Shown here piece after piece: positions 44,675-52,790 of a stretch of 64,000 bases of DNA (positions are counted from its first letter, which is position 1; each line of letters starts with the position of its first letter). A program made the translations under genes and the position numbers. Origin of the DNA: Berkiella sp963829835 (GTDB taxonomy: Bacteria > Pseudomonadota > Gammaproteobacteria > Berkiellales > Berkiellaceae); NCBI GenBank assembly GCA_963829835.1, contig CAWHKC010000004.1, forward strand, positions 1,798,001-1,862,000. Reading direction: 5' to 3'. A model generated the notes under the pieces. It searched no databases. It was not told where the DNA came from and was given only the letters and a program-made list of their open reading frames with translations.

Positions 44675-46111
44675 ATGAATGATTTATTAGTCATCATGCC
44701 AGAAATTGTATTGGCAACCATGGCATGTTTATGTCTGGTGGTCGATCTTTTTGTTTCAACAAAAACACGTTACATCACCTATTTATTAAGCCAAGCATCT
44801 TTAATTGCAACAGCGGTTTGCTGTGTTTATTTTCCTGCCGAATCCAATATGGTTGCCTTCTCTGAACAGTTTGTCGCAGATCCGTTTTCGCAAGTTTTGA
44901 AAATATTTATATTAGTCTTAATGGTATTTGTACTGCTGTATTCTCGTGCTTACGTTCGTGATCGCAAAATGGCTTATGGTGAATTCCATGCACTAGCACT
45001 CTTTTCTACGTTAGGAATGATGTTTTTAGTCTCAGCTAAAAGCTTATTAATGATTTATCTTGGCCTTGAACTGCTTACGTTGCCTTTATATGCGCTAGTG
45101 GCTTTGAACAAAGATTCCTCGGTATCAGTGGAAGCGGGCATTAAGTACTTTGTGATGGGAGCGCTTGCGTCTGGAATGCTGCTATATGGTATTTCATTAC
45201 TCTATGGAGTATCAGGCAGCATACAACTCAATCAAGTGGCCGCATTTGTGCAAACAGCACAAGGTGGCGTTTTAAGTGTGGCATTATTTGCCTTGGTCTT
45301 TATTGTAGTTGGACTTGCCTTTAAATTGGGCGCAGTACCATTTCATATGTGGATCCCGGATATTTACCAAGGGGCACCAACGAATGTAACATTGTTAATT
45401 GGTACGGCTCCTAAAGTCGCTGCTTTTGGAATGGCCTATCGCTTACTGCATGATACCTTGCCTTCCTTTTCCATGCAGTGGAGCCAATTCTTTATCGTAA
45501 TTGCCGTGTTATCAATTGCTTTAGGTAATATTGCTGCTATCGTGCAAACAAATATCAAAAGACTCCTTGGTTACTCAACCATTGCGCATGTTGGCTTTTT
45601 GTTTCTTGCTTTACTTGTAGCTCCCCAAGTTGGGTATGCAGCAGCCATGTACTACATTATCGTTTATGCCTTAGTGGCAGCTTGTGCATTCGGTGTGATT
45701 CTATTGTTAAGTCATCAAGGTTTTGAATGTGAAAAATTAAGCGATTTCAAAGGACTGGCAACGCGTAGTCCGTTTCTAGCATTTATCATGTTATTAGTGG
45801 CGTTCTCGCTTACGGGTGTTCCACCAACCGTTGGGTTTTATGCCAAGTTTGTTGTTTTAAGTGCCTTAGTTGATGCTGGTTACACCTGGCTTGCCGCATT
45901 TGTTCTTATATTTTCTGTCATTGGGGCATTTTACTATCTTAAAATTGTACGCATGATGTATTTTGATGCCCCAGAAGTGCCTTATGCTATTGGTGGAGCA
46001 GCTGACATGAGAATTGCTTTATCTGTAAATGGGTTAGCAATTTTAGGATTGGGAATCTTTCCCGCACCATTATTTTTGATATGCCAACAAGTGTTAAAAA
46101 ATGTGCTTTGA
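44675..46111 (+). CDS. nuoN: NADH-quinone oxidoreductase subunit N
   Basis: NuoN is the third antiporter-like pump subunit, 478 residues and about 14 membrane segments. Diagnostic stretches are LGLELLTLPLYALVAL (helix 5 Glu), GAVPFHMWIPDIYQGAPTNVTLLIGTAPKVAAF and QTNIKRLLGYSTIAHVGF. It starts at ATG 44675 with ttggag 9 bases upstream. It is the last gene of the nuo operon. A 9-bp hairpin follows at 46147-46172. Confidence 0.97.
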   Translation: MNDLLVIMPEIVLATMACLCLVVDLFVSTKTRYITYLLSQASLIATAVCCVYFPAESNMVAFSEQFVADPFSQVLKIFILVLMVFVLLYSRAYVRDRKMAYGEFHALALFSTLGMMFLVSAKSLLMIYLGLELLTLPLYALVALNKDSSVSVEAGIKYFVMGALASGMLLYGISLLYGVSGSIQLNQVAAFVQTAQGGVLSVALFALVFIVVGLAFKLGAVPFHMWIPDIYQGAPTNVTLLIGTAPKVAAFGMAYRLLHDTLPSFSMQWSQFFIVIAVLSIALGNIAAIVQTNIKRLLGYSTIAHVGFLFLALLVAPQVGYAAAMYYIIVYALVAACAFGVILLLSHQGFECEKLSDFKGLATRSPFLAFIMLLVAFSLTGVPPTVGFYAKFVVLSALVDAGYTWLAAFVLIFSVIGAFYYLKIVRMMYFDAPEVPYAIGGAADMRIALSVNGLAILGLGIFPAPLFLICQQVLKNVL

Positions 46112-46146
46112 TAACTTACTTTTTCAAATAGTTATAAAGTAAACTT

Positions 46147-46172
46147 AATTGATTTTCAATTTAAATCAATTT
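46147..46172 (+). terminator. Hairpin downstream of nuoN
   Basis: aattgattt and aaatcaatt form a perfect AT-rich 9-bp stem followed by tgtta. It lacks a T-run, so it is at best a weak terminator of the nuo operon. Confidence 0.3.
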
Positions 46173-46198
46173 GTTAGGACCATACAGCGGCCTTTTAC

Positions 46199-46227
46199 TT
46201 GCGTATCTTGGCTGTTTCACTTATCAT
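46199..46227 (+). promoter_or_regulatory. Promoter for tRNA-fMet
   Basis: TTGCGT (46199-46204) and TATCAT (46222-46227) are separated by 17 bases, placing the start of transcription a few bases before the tRNA. Confidence 0.55.
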
Positions 46228-46239
46228 GTGTCGACTTAT

Positions 46240-46316
<77 letters not shown>

Positions 46317-46335
46317 GCCATGAGATGTTAAAGGG

Positions 46336-46354
46336 CCCCGTAAGGGGTTTTTTT
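46336..46354 (+). terminator. Intrinsic terminator after tRNA-fMet
   Basis: cccc-gtaa-gggg followed by seven T residues, 20 bases after the tRNA. Confidence 0.7.
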
Positions 46355-46380
46355 CTGAGTGGCGGTAATATTGAATGATA

Positions 46381-46408
46381 AAAAAAGTGGGCTAATGCCC
46401 ACTTTTTT
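46381..46408 (+). terminator. Second intrinsic terminator before rimP
   Basis: aaaaaagtgggc and gcccactttttt form a perfect 12-bp stem around taat, followed by more T residues. It lies 40 bases before rimP, so it may attenuate transcription from the tRNA promoter into the rimP operon. Confidence 0.75.
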
Positions 46409-46448
46409 GTTTGTTTTTACGAGATGGCTTTTTGAGATTGAAGTAAAC

Positions 46449-46919
46449 ATGCGTCGGCAAGAAAAATGGCAAGGTATTATTGGCCCCCTATTAACAGGCA
46501 CACCTTTTGAATTAGTAGGTGTTGAATGTGTTGGTGGTGGCAAACATACTGTCGTACGAATTTATATTGATAAGCCCGGCGGCATCACTATTGATGACAT
46601 TGTGCAGTTAAGTCGTCAAATTAGCGTGGTATTAGATGTTGAAGAGCCCATAAAAGGTAACTATACATTAGAAGTATCGTCTCCTGGGTTAGAAAGGCCC
46701 TTATTTTCGCCAGAACACTTTATAAAACAAGTTGGTGAGAAAGTGTTTGTAAAAACAAGCCTTTCCGTAGGAAACAGGCAAAATTTCAAAGGAATTTTGC
46801 AATCAGCTAATGAACAGGGTATTCAAATTGAGGTTGAAGGGCAGTTATTTTCTTTTGCCTATGAAGATATAGACAAAGCAAAAACGGTCCCGGACATTAA
46901 AATTGCTGATGGCAAGTAA
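46449..46919 (+). CDS. rimP: Ribosome maturation factor RimP
   Basis: RimP is needed for 30S subunit maturation. The 156-residue product has the family core GTPFELVGVECVGGGKHTVVRIYIDKPGGITIDDI and YTLEVSSPGLERPLF, then the SH3-like C-terminal domain. ATG 46449 (MRRQEKWQGII) matches the family. The frame is open back to 46359, but that stretch overlaps the terminator hairpin and is not part of the gene. It is the first protein gene of the rimP-nusA-infB-rbfA-truB-rpsO-pnp series. Confidence 0.96.
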   Translation: MRRQEKWQGIIGPLLTGTPFELVGVECVGGGKHTVVRIYIDKPGGITIDDIVQLSRQISVVLDVEEPIKGNYTLEVSSPGLERPLFSPEHFIKQVGEKVFVKTSLSVGNRQNFKGILQSANEQGIQIEVEGQLFSFAYEDIDKAKTVPDIKIADGK

Positions 46920-46931
46920 AGAGGCAATACG

Positions 46932-48446
46932 ATGAATAACGAAATTCGTTTGGTAGTAGATGCCGTATCTAATGAGAAAAATGTCTCTAAAGAAATTGTC
47001 TTTGAATCGCTAGAGGCGGCATTGGAATCGGCAAGTAAAAAGTTATATGGCGCAGAATGGGAATTCAAAGTCGTCATTAATCGCACGACGGGTGATTATG
47101 AAACATTTCGTGCATGGACAGTGGTTGATGAGAATGCTGTCAACGACGAAGGCGAAACAGTTGGTATCCAAAACCCCAATGCCGAACTAACTTTAGTGCA
47201 AGCGCGTGAAAAGAAAGCAGATGCAAAAATTGGCGATATTATTACTGAAGCAATTCCTTCCGTAGAATTTGGACGAATTGCTGCACAAACAGCTAAACAA
47301 GTGATTATGCAAAGATTACGTGCAGCCAAGCGCGATCAAATTGCAGATGAATACCGTTCCCGCATTGGCGATTTAGTTGCTGGAACTGTGAAAAAAGTAA
47401 CACGTGATAATGTCATCATTGAACTTGGTAGCAACGCAGAAGCGTTATTAAGACGTAGTGATATGTTACCACGAGAAATAGTACGAGTCGGTGATAGAGT
47501 GCGAGCCTATTTACAAGATGTGCGTCCTGATCTTCGTGGACCACAATTAATAGTCAGTCGTACTTGTCCAGAAATGCTCATTGAATTATTCAAAATTGAA
47601 GTACCAGAAATTGGCGATGGTTTGATTGAATTGATGGGCGCTGCGCGCGACCCAGGTTCAAGAGCAAAAATCGCCGTGTTAGCAAAAGATAATCGAATTG
47701 ATCCTGTCGGCGCTTGCGTCGGTATGCGTGGAGCACGTGTACAAGCAGTTTCTAGTGAACTCGGCGGTGAACGGGTCGATATTGTGCTGTGGGCCGATAA
47801 CCCGGCACAGTTTGTTATTAACTCTATCGCACCGGCAGAAGTTGTATCGATAATTATCGATGACGATGCTAAGTCGATGGATGTTGTAGTCGCTGATGAC
47901 CAATTATCTGCAGCGATTGGTCGTAATGGTCAAAATATACGCCTGGCAAGTATGCTAACAGGCTGGGAGCTTAATGTGATTTCACAAAATCAGGCACAAA
48001 CGCGTGATCAAGAAGAGTTTGAGAAGTTATCGCAACTATTTGTACAGCACTTGCAAGTGTCTTCAGAAATTGCCGAGAGCTTAATTGAAGCTGGTTTTAC
48101 CAGTATAGAAGAAATAGCCTATGTTCCTGCTCAGGAATTGATGGAAGTTGAAGGTATGGATGAAGCATTGCTTGGTACTTTACGCCAACGTGCTAAAGAC
48201 AGCCTCATTACCAAAGCGATTGCTGAAGAAGAACGACTTGGTGAGAATGCACCAGCGGCTGATTTACTCGAAGTTGAAGGAATGGATAAGCATTTGGCCT
48301 ACATATTGGCCAAAAAAGGAGTAGTGACAAGAGAAGATTTAGCTGAGCAATCAGTTGATGACCTTGTTGATATAGAAGGTATGAATGAAGAGCGGGCAGG
48401 CAAGTTGATTATGGCAGCACGCGCCCATTGGTTTATTGAAAATTAA
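46932..48446 (+). CDS. nusA: Transcription termination/antitermination protein NusA
   Basis: NusA binds RNA polymerase and modulates pausing, termination and antitermination. The 504-residue protein has the N-terminal polymerase-binding domain (1-125), the S1 domain (about 135-200, VAGTVKKVTRDNVIIEL), two KH domains (DPVGACVGMRGARVQAV and SAAIGRNGQNIRLA) and two C-terminal helix-hairpin acidic repeats (about 365-420 and 440-500, each with EVEGMD or DIEGMN). The acidic repeats are the gammaproteobacterial form. It starts at ATG 46932 after aagaggc. Its stop overlaps a possible infB ATG. Confidence 0.97.
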   Translation: MNNEIRLVVDAVSNEKNVSKEIVFESLEAALESASKKLYGAEWEFKVVINRTTGDYETFRAWTVVDENAVNDEGETVGIQNPNAELTLVQAREKKADAKIGDIITEAIPSVEFGRIAAQTAKQVIMQRLRAAKRDQIADEYRSRIGDLVAGTVKKVTRDNVIIELGSNAEALLRRSDMLPREIVRVGDRVRAYLQDVRPDLRGPQLIVSRTCPEMLIELFKIEVPEIGDGLIELMGAARDPGSRAKIAVLAKDNRIDPVGACVGMRGARVQAVSSELGGERVDIVLWADNPAQFVINSIAPAEVVSIIIDDDAKSMDVVVADDQLSAAIGRNGQNIRLASMLTGWELNVISQNQAQTRDQEEFEKLSQLFVQHLQVSSEIAESLIEAGFTSIEEIAYVPAQELMEVEGMDEALLGTLRQRAKDSLITKAIAEEERLGENAPAADLLEVEGMDKHLAYILAKKGVVTREDLAEQSVDDLVDIEGMNEERAGKLIMAARAHWFIEN

Positions 48447-48469
48447 TGCAGCGACTAGCGGGGGGGCCC

Positions 48470-51049
48470 ATGTCTGAGGTAACCGTTGAAGAATACGCTG
48501 AAGTGTTAAAGATTGCACCTGATCTGCTTTTGCAGCAATTGATCGGGGCAGGCGTAAATTGTGAAAAAGGTTTAAAGCATCTGGTAACAGATGAGCAAAA
48601 ACAAAAGCTTCTTGATAAGCTAAAAAGTGATCATGGAGAGAAAGAAACTTTAAGTGGTGGAAGCGTGACTCAATTCACTGTCACTCGTGAAAGAGTGAGT
48701 GAGTTAAACGTAAAGGTTGCGGGATCTTCATCCAAAAAGACGGTTAAAGTCGTTACTAAAAAGCGCCGTAAATTTATCAAGCGTACGACACCTCTTGAAG
48801 CAGAAGGTAATGAATCGCAAATTTTAGAAGTTTCTGAGGAGCCCGCCGTTGAAGAAGAAGCTGTACTTGAAACAGTTCAGGCGGTAGAAGAAAAGACTGT
48901 AGAAGAACATCCTCGTCATCCTGAGCCAACCGTACATGATGCTAAACAAACAGCTGAAAAGGCAATTGAGCCTGAAGCTGTTGAATTAGTCGAAGAATTG
49001 CCGGTTCTCACTACTGTAGCAGGTCAAGTCGCAGAAGAAAGACAAGATAAGTCACGAACTCGCGGAAAGACAGAAGTCAGAAGTGCTGAGAAAGAACTTC
49101 CTGCAAAAAGAGAAAGGGAAAGAGAAGGCGCTGGGGTTAAAAAACCTGCAACTAAGCCGCAACCCAAAGGCAATAAAAAAATCCGAGATATCCAAGAAGT
49201 CGAATCAGAAGAATCAAGACATCGTCGGAGAAGAAAATCTAAAAGATTTGAAGAAGCATCACCGAAAAAGCATGCTTTTGAAAAGCCAACGTCACCTGTC
49301 ATCAAAGAAGTGGTCATACCTGAAACCATTAGCGTTGGTGATTTAGCGCAACGTATGTCGGTGAAAGCGGTTGAAGTGATTAAAGTAATGATGAAGATGG
49401 GTGCAATGGCGACCATCAATCAAGTCATTGATCAAGATACTGCAGCCCTGGTTTGCGAAGAGATGGGCCATAAAGCTGTCCTTCGTAAACAAGATTCTAT
49501 AGAAGAATCCATTAACATTGTTCATGAGGGTGAAGCTAAACACCGTGCGCCAATTGTGACCATTATGGGACACGTTGATCATGGTAAAACCTCACTCCTT
49601 GATTATATTCGAAGAACAAAAGTCGCGGCAGGAGAAGCGGGGGGAATTACCCAACATATCGGTGCTTATCATGTCGAAACTCAGCGAGGCATGATTACCT
49701 TTTTAGATACCCCAGGTCACGCGGCCTTTAGTGCGATGCGTGCCAGAGGTGCAAAATGCACTGACGTTGTTGTTTTAGTTGTAGCGGCTGATGATGGTGT
49801 GAAGCCTCAAACGATAGAAGCGATACAACATGCAAAAGCAGCAGAAGTCCCACTTGTTGTCGCAATTAACAAAGTTGATAAAGACGGCATTGATCTTGAT
49901 CGAATTAAAAATGAATTAGTTCAACATGGTATCGTTCCTGAAGAATGGGGCGGAGAAGCCATTTTAGTGCCGGTATCTGCTAAAACAGGTCAAGGTGTTG
50001 ATGACTTACTAGAAGCAATATTACTCCAATCTGAAGTATTAGAATTAACAGCGATTGAAGATTGCCCTGCAAATGGTTTGGTTATTGAATCACGTCTTGA
50101 TAAAGGACGAGGTCCTGTCGCTACTATCTTGGTCCAAAATGGTACTCTCAAAAAGGGAGATATCATTATCACTGGCTTACAATATGGCCGTGTAAGACTC
50201 ATGATAGATGAAAAAGGCGAGCAAGTTGAAACCGCTGGTCCTTCTATCCCGGTTGAAGTCTTTGGTCTATCTGGAACCCCTGCCGCAGGGGATGAGATGA
50301 CCGTTGTTTCTGATGAGCGAAAAGCACGAGAAATTGCTTTGTTTAGACAAGGTAAATATCGCGATGTGAAATTGGCCAGACAGCATGCATCCAAGCTCGA
50401 GGGCTTCATGGATCGAATGCAAGAAGGTGAAACCAGCCAATTAAATATCGTGCTTAAAGCTGACGTTCAAGGATCAGTTGAAGCGTTAACCGAAGTGTTA
50501 GAACAACTTTCCAATTCCGATGTCTCTGTGAAGATTGTTGGTAAGGGTGTTGGTGGATTAAACGAATCTGATGTCAACTTAGCAATGGCCTCTAAAGGCA
50601 TCATTGTTGGTTTTAACGTTCGTGCCGATAGTACGGCGCGTCGTTTAGCTGAACAAGAAGGCATTGATATTCATTACTTCAGTATTATTTACGATGTGAT
50701 TGATACCGTGAAAGCGGCTATAACAGGCATGGTCGGTCCTAAATATAGAGAACAAATTGTCGGTCTTGCAGAAGTACGTGATGTGTTTCGTTCCTCTAAA
50801 TTTGGTGCTATTGCAGGGTGTATGGTTGTAGAAGGTACAGTGAAACGTAATCTACCCATCAGAGTACTGCGTAACCAAGTAGTGATCTACGAAGGTCAAT
50901 TAGAATCATTACGTCGGTTTAAAGATGATGCCAAAGAAGTGCGCAACGGCATGGAATGTGGTATCGGCGTTAAAAATTACAACGACATTAAACCAGGCGA
51001 TATGATTGAAGCGTATGAGAAGGTGGAAGTGATTCCACAAATGACCTAA
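48470..51049 (+). CDS. infB: Translation initiation factor IF-2
   Basis: IF-2 is the GTPase that recruits fMet-tRNA to the 30S subunit. The 859-residue product has an N-terminal helical domain, a highly charged low-complexity linker (about 60-290), a second N domain and the G domain with GHVDHGKTS (near residue 367), DTPGHAAF and NKVDK, then domains II-IV ending in ECGIGVKNYNDIKPGDMIEAYE. I choose ATG 48470 (MSEVTVEEYAEVLKIAP), preceded by an unusual run of seven Gs. An in-frame ATG at 48446, overlapping the nusA stop, would add eight residues. Confidence 0.97.
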   Translation: MSEVTVEEYAEVLKIAPDLLLQQLIGAGVNCEKGLKHLVTDEQKQKLLDKLKSDHGEKETLSGGSVTQFTVTRERVSELNVKVAGSSSKKTVKVVTKKRRKFIKRTTPLEAEGNESQILEVSEEPAVEEEAVLETVQAVEEKTVEEHPRHPEPTVHDAKQTAEKAIEPEAVELVEELPVLTTVAGQVAEERQDKSRTRGKTEVRSAEKELPAKREREREGAGVKKPATKPQPKGNKKIRDIQEVESEESRHRRRRKSKRFEEASPKKHAFEKPTSPVIKEVVIPETISVGDLAQRMSVKAVEVIKVMMKMGAMATINQVIDQDTAALVCEEMGHKAVLRKQDSIEESINIVHEGEAKHRAPIVTIMGHVDHGKTSLLDYIRRTKVAAGEAGGITQHIGAYHVETQRGMITFLDTPGHAAFSAMRARGAKCTDVVVLVVAADDGVKPQTIEAIQHAKAAEVPLVVAINKVDKDGIDLDRIKNELVQHGIVPEEWGGEAILVPVSAKTGQGVDDLLEAILLQSEVLELTAIEDCPANGLVIESRLDKGRGPVATILVQNGTLKKGDIIITGLQYGRVRLMIDEKGEQVETAGPSIPVEVFGLSGTPAAGDEMTVVSDERKAREIALFRQGKYRDVKLARQHASKLEGFMDRMQEGETSQLNIVLKADVQGSVEALTEVLEQLSNSDVSVKIVGKGVGGLNESDVNLAMASKGIIVGFNVRADSTARRLAEQEGIDIHYFSIIYDVIDTVKAAITGMVGPKYREQIVGLAEVRDVFRSSKFGAIAGCMVVEGTVKRNLPIRVLRNQVVIYEGQLESLRRFKDDAKEVRNGMECGIGVKNYNDIKPGDMIEAYEKVEVIPQMT

Positions 51050-51063
51050 AGGGGCGGTAGTTG

Positions 51064-51456
51064 ATGGCACGTGACTTTAGTCGCACTGATCGTATTGCAG
51101 ATGTTATTCAAAAAGAGCTAGCGCAGATCATTCAAAAAGAAATGAAAGATCCGCGCGTGGGCTTGTTGACCATCTTAGAAGTGAAAGTATCCAAAGATCT
51201 TGCTTATGCAAAGGTTTTTGTTAGCGTCATGATGGAAGAGCAAGCCGCTCAAACAATCGAAACCCTCAACAAAGCAGCCAGTTTTTTTCGGGCTACCTTA
51301 GCGAAACGTATTCAAATACGGGTGATGCCACAGCTCACCTTTGTGTATGACGACACCACTATCAAAGCCAATCGTTTATCAAAAATTATCGATGACGCCA
51401 GAGCCAAAGATAAATTGTCTGAACAAGATGAAGACGATACCCACGATACGAAATAG
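51064..51456 (+). CDS. rbfA: Ribosome-binding factor A
   Basis: RbfA assists late 16S rRNA processing and cold adaptation. The 130-residue KH-like protein begins MARDFSRTDRIADVIQKELAQIIQ and contains DPRVGLLTILEVKVSKDLAYAKVFVSV and MPQLTFVYDDT, all diagnostic. I use ATG 51064 with ggggcgg 6 bases upstream; a TTG one codon earlier is possible. It lies 14 bases after infB and 35 bases before truB. Confidence 0.96.
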   Translation: MARDFSRTDRIADVIQKELAQIIQKEMKDPRVGLLTILEVKVSKDLAYAKVFVSVMMEEQAAQTIETLNKAASFFRATLAKRIQIRVMPQLTFVYDDTTIKANRLSKIIDDARAKDKLSEQDEDDTHDTK

Positions 51457-51491
51457 GTGGGCCTCTCCTATAGTGCAACTGGATTAACAAA

Positions 51492-52406
51492 ATGATTAAG
51501 CGATATAGAGAAATCATCGACGGCATATTGCTATTGGATAAACCCATCGGGATTTCTTCCAACGACGCCTTACAAAAAGCCAAATATTTATTAAATGCTC
51601 AAAAAGCAGGTCATACCGGCAGTTTAGATCCCCTCGCTAGTGGGATGTTGCCATTGTGTTTTGGGGAAGCCACCAAATTTTCTCGGTTCTTACTGGAAGA
51701 AAGAAAATGTTATGCAACGGTAATGCATTTAGGGGTGACTACCACAACAGGTGATGGAGAAGGAGAGATCCTTGAGACTAAAAATGTTCCAATACTGAAC
51801 GACGAAATCATCGCAAAAATGGTCGAGCAATTTCAAGGCGTTCAAACCCAAATCCCTCCTATGTATTCTGCTATTAAGCATCAAGGCCAGCCTCTTTATA
51901 AACTGGCACGCCAAGGTATTGAAATTGAACGCCAATCACGACAAGTCATGATTTATCACTTAGCTGTCACTCACATTCAAGGCAACTTCATTTCCTTAAC
52001 CATAGAGTGCAGCTCAGGAACCTATATTCGCACCTTGTGTGAGGATATGGGCGCCTACTTAGGGTGCGGGGCACATGTGGTTGAATTGCGTCGAACCTGG
52101 GTATGTCCTTTCCAAAATCACAAAATGATCACCTTAGATCAATTGGAAACACAAGGTCCGGCGGCGCAGTCGATTTTATTGCCAATGAATGCGGTTATCC
52201 CATTACTCTTACCCGTGGTTTCTCTGAACGATAATGCTGCTTTATTTTTGTCCCAAGGCCAGCATGTTCAAGTCGAATCTCAGACCAAAGCAGGGTGGGT
52301 GGCTCTTATGACCCAAGCAGGCTTTTTGGGGGTGGGTGAAATGCTTGGCAATGGAAAGGTCGCTCCGCGCCGGCTAATTCAGCAAAAATCACCTATCTGT
52401 GTATAG
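51492..52406 (+). CDS. truB: tRNA pseudouridine(55) synthase TruB
   Basis: TruB makes pseudouridine-55 in the T-loop of tRNAs. The catalytic Asp is in KAGHTGSLDPLASGMLPLC. DGILLLDKPIGISSNDAL precedes it, and YSAIKHQGQPLYKLARQG and CSSGTYIRTLCEDMG follow. The product is 304 residues with the small C-terminal PUA-like domain. It starts at ATG 51492. It continues the rbfA-truB-rpsO order common to gammaproteobacteria. Confidence 0.97.
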   Translation: MIKRYREIIDGILLLDKPIGISSNDALQKAKYLLNAQKAGHTGSLDPLASGMLPLCFGEATKFSRFLLEERKCYATVMHLGVTTTTGDGEGEILETKNVPILNDEIIAKMVEQFQGVQTQIPPMYSAIKHQGQPLYKLARQGIEIERQSRQVMIYHLAVTHIQGNFISLTIECSSGTYIRTLCEDMGAYLGCGAHVVELRRTWVCPFQNHKMITLDQLETQGPAAQSILLPMNAVIPLLLPVVSLNDNAALFLSQGQHVQVESQTKAGWVALMTQAGFLGVGEMLGNGKVAPRRLIQQKSPICV

Positions 52407-52508
52407 TATCTTGAACTGGTGTGGTAGAATCCCCTTGCCCGGAAATGAACCGGACAGATTTTATTGTGATTTGAATAACTTATAAGAGTCAAGAGCGAGG
52501 AGTTTAAT

Positions 52509-52778
52509 ATGTCTCTTAATGTACAAGCTAAGGCCCAAGTTGTTGATCAATATCAACGATTTGCTGGCGACACCGGATCTCCAGAAGTCCAGGTGGCTTT
52601 GTTGACAGCACGCATCAATCATTTAACCGATCACTTGAAAACACATCCAAAAGATGTGCATTCAAGACAAGGGTTAATGAATTTAGTGGCTCGTCGCCGT
52701 AAGCTACTTGATTACTTAAAGTCTACAAAATTAGATGTTTATAAGAGTTTAATTGAACGCCTAGAACTGCGTCGTTAA
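52509..52778 (+). CDS. rpsO: 30S ribosomal protein S15
   Basis: S15 is an early 16S-binding protein. The 89-residue sequence has the family's exact length and motifs (FAGDTGSPEVQVALLTARINHLTDHL, HSRQGLMNLVARRRKLLDYLK). It starts at ATG 52509 after gcgagg. The 102-base leader contains a small ccgg-type hairpin (52439-52453) and may hold a promoter and the S15 autoregulatory site seen in other species, but I cannot identify that site. Confidence 0.98.
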   Translation: MSLNVQAKAQVVDQYQRFAGDTGSPEVQVALLTARINHLTDHLKTHPKDVHSRQGLMNLVARRRKLLDYLKSTKLDVYKSLIERLELRR

Positions 52779-52790
52779 AGGAAATTGCTT

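Noticed and set aside
46359..46448. N-terminal extension of rimP
   Set aside because: It overlaps an intrinsic terminator hairpin, and ATG 46449 gives the family start.
49024..49419. 131-codon minus-strand frame opposite infB
   Set aside because: Antisense shadow of the charged linker of IF-2, with Leu/Ser-rich composition.
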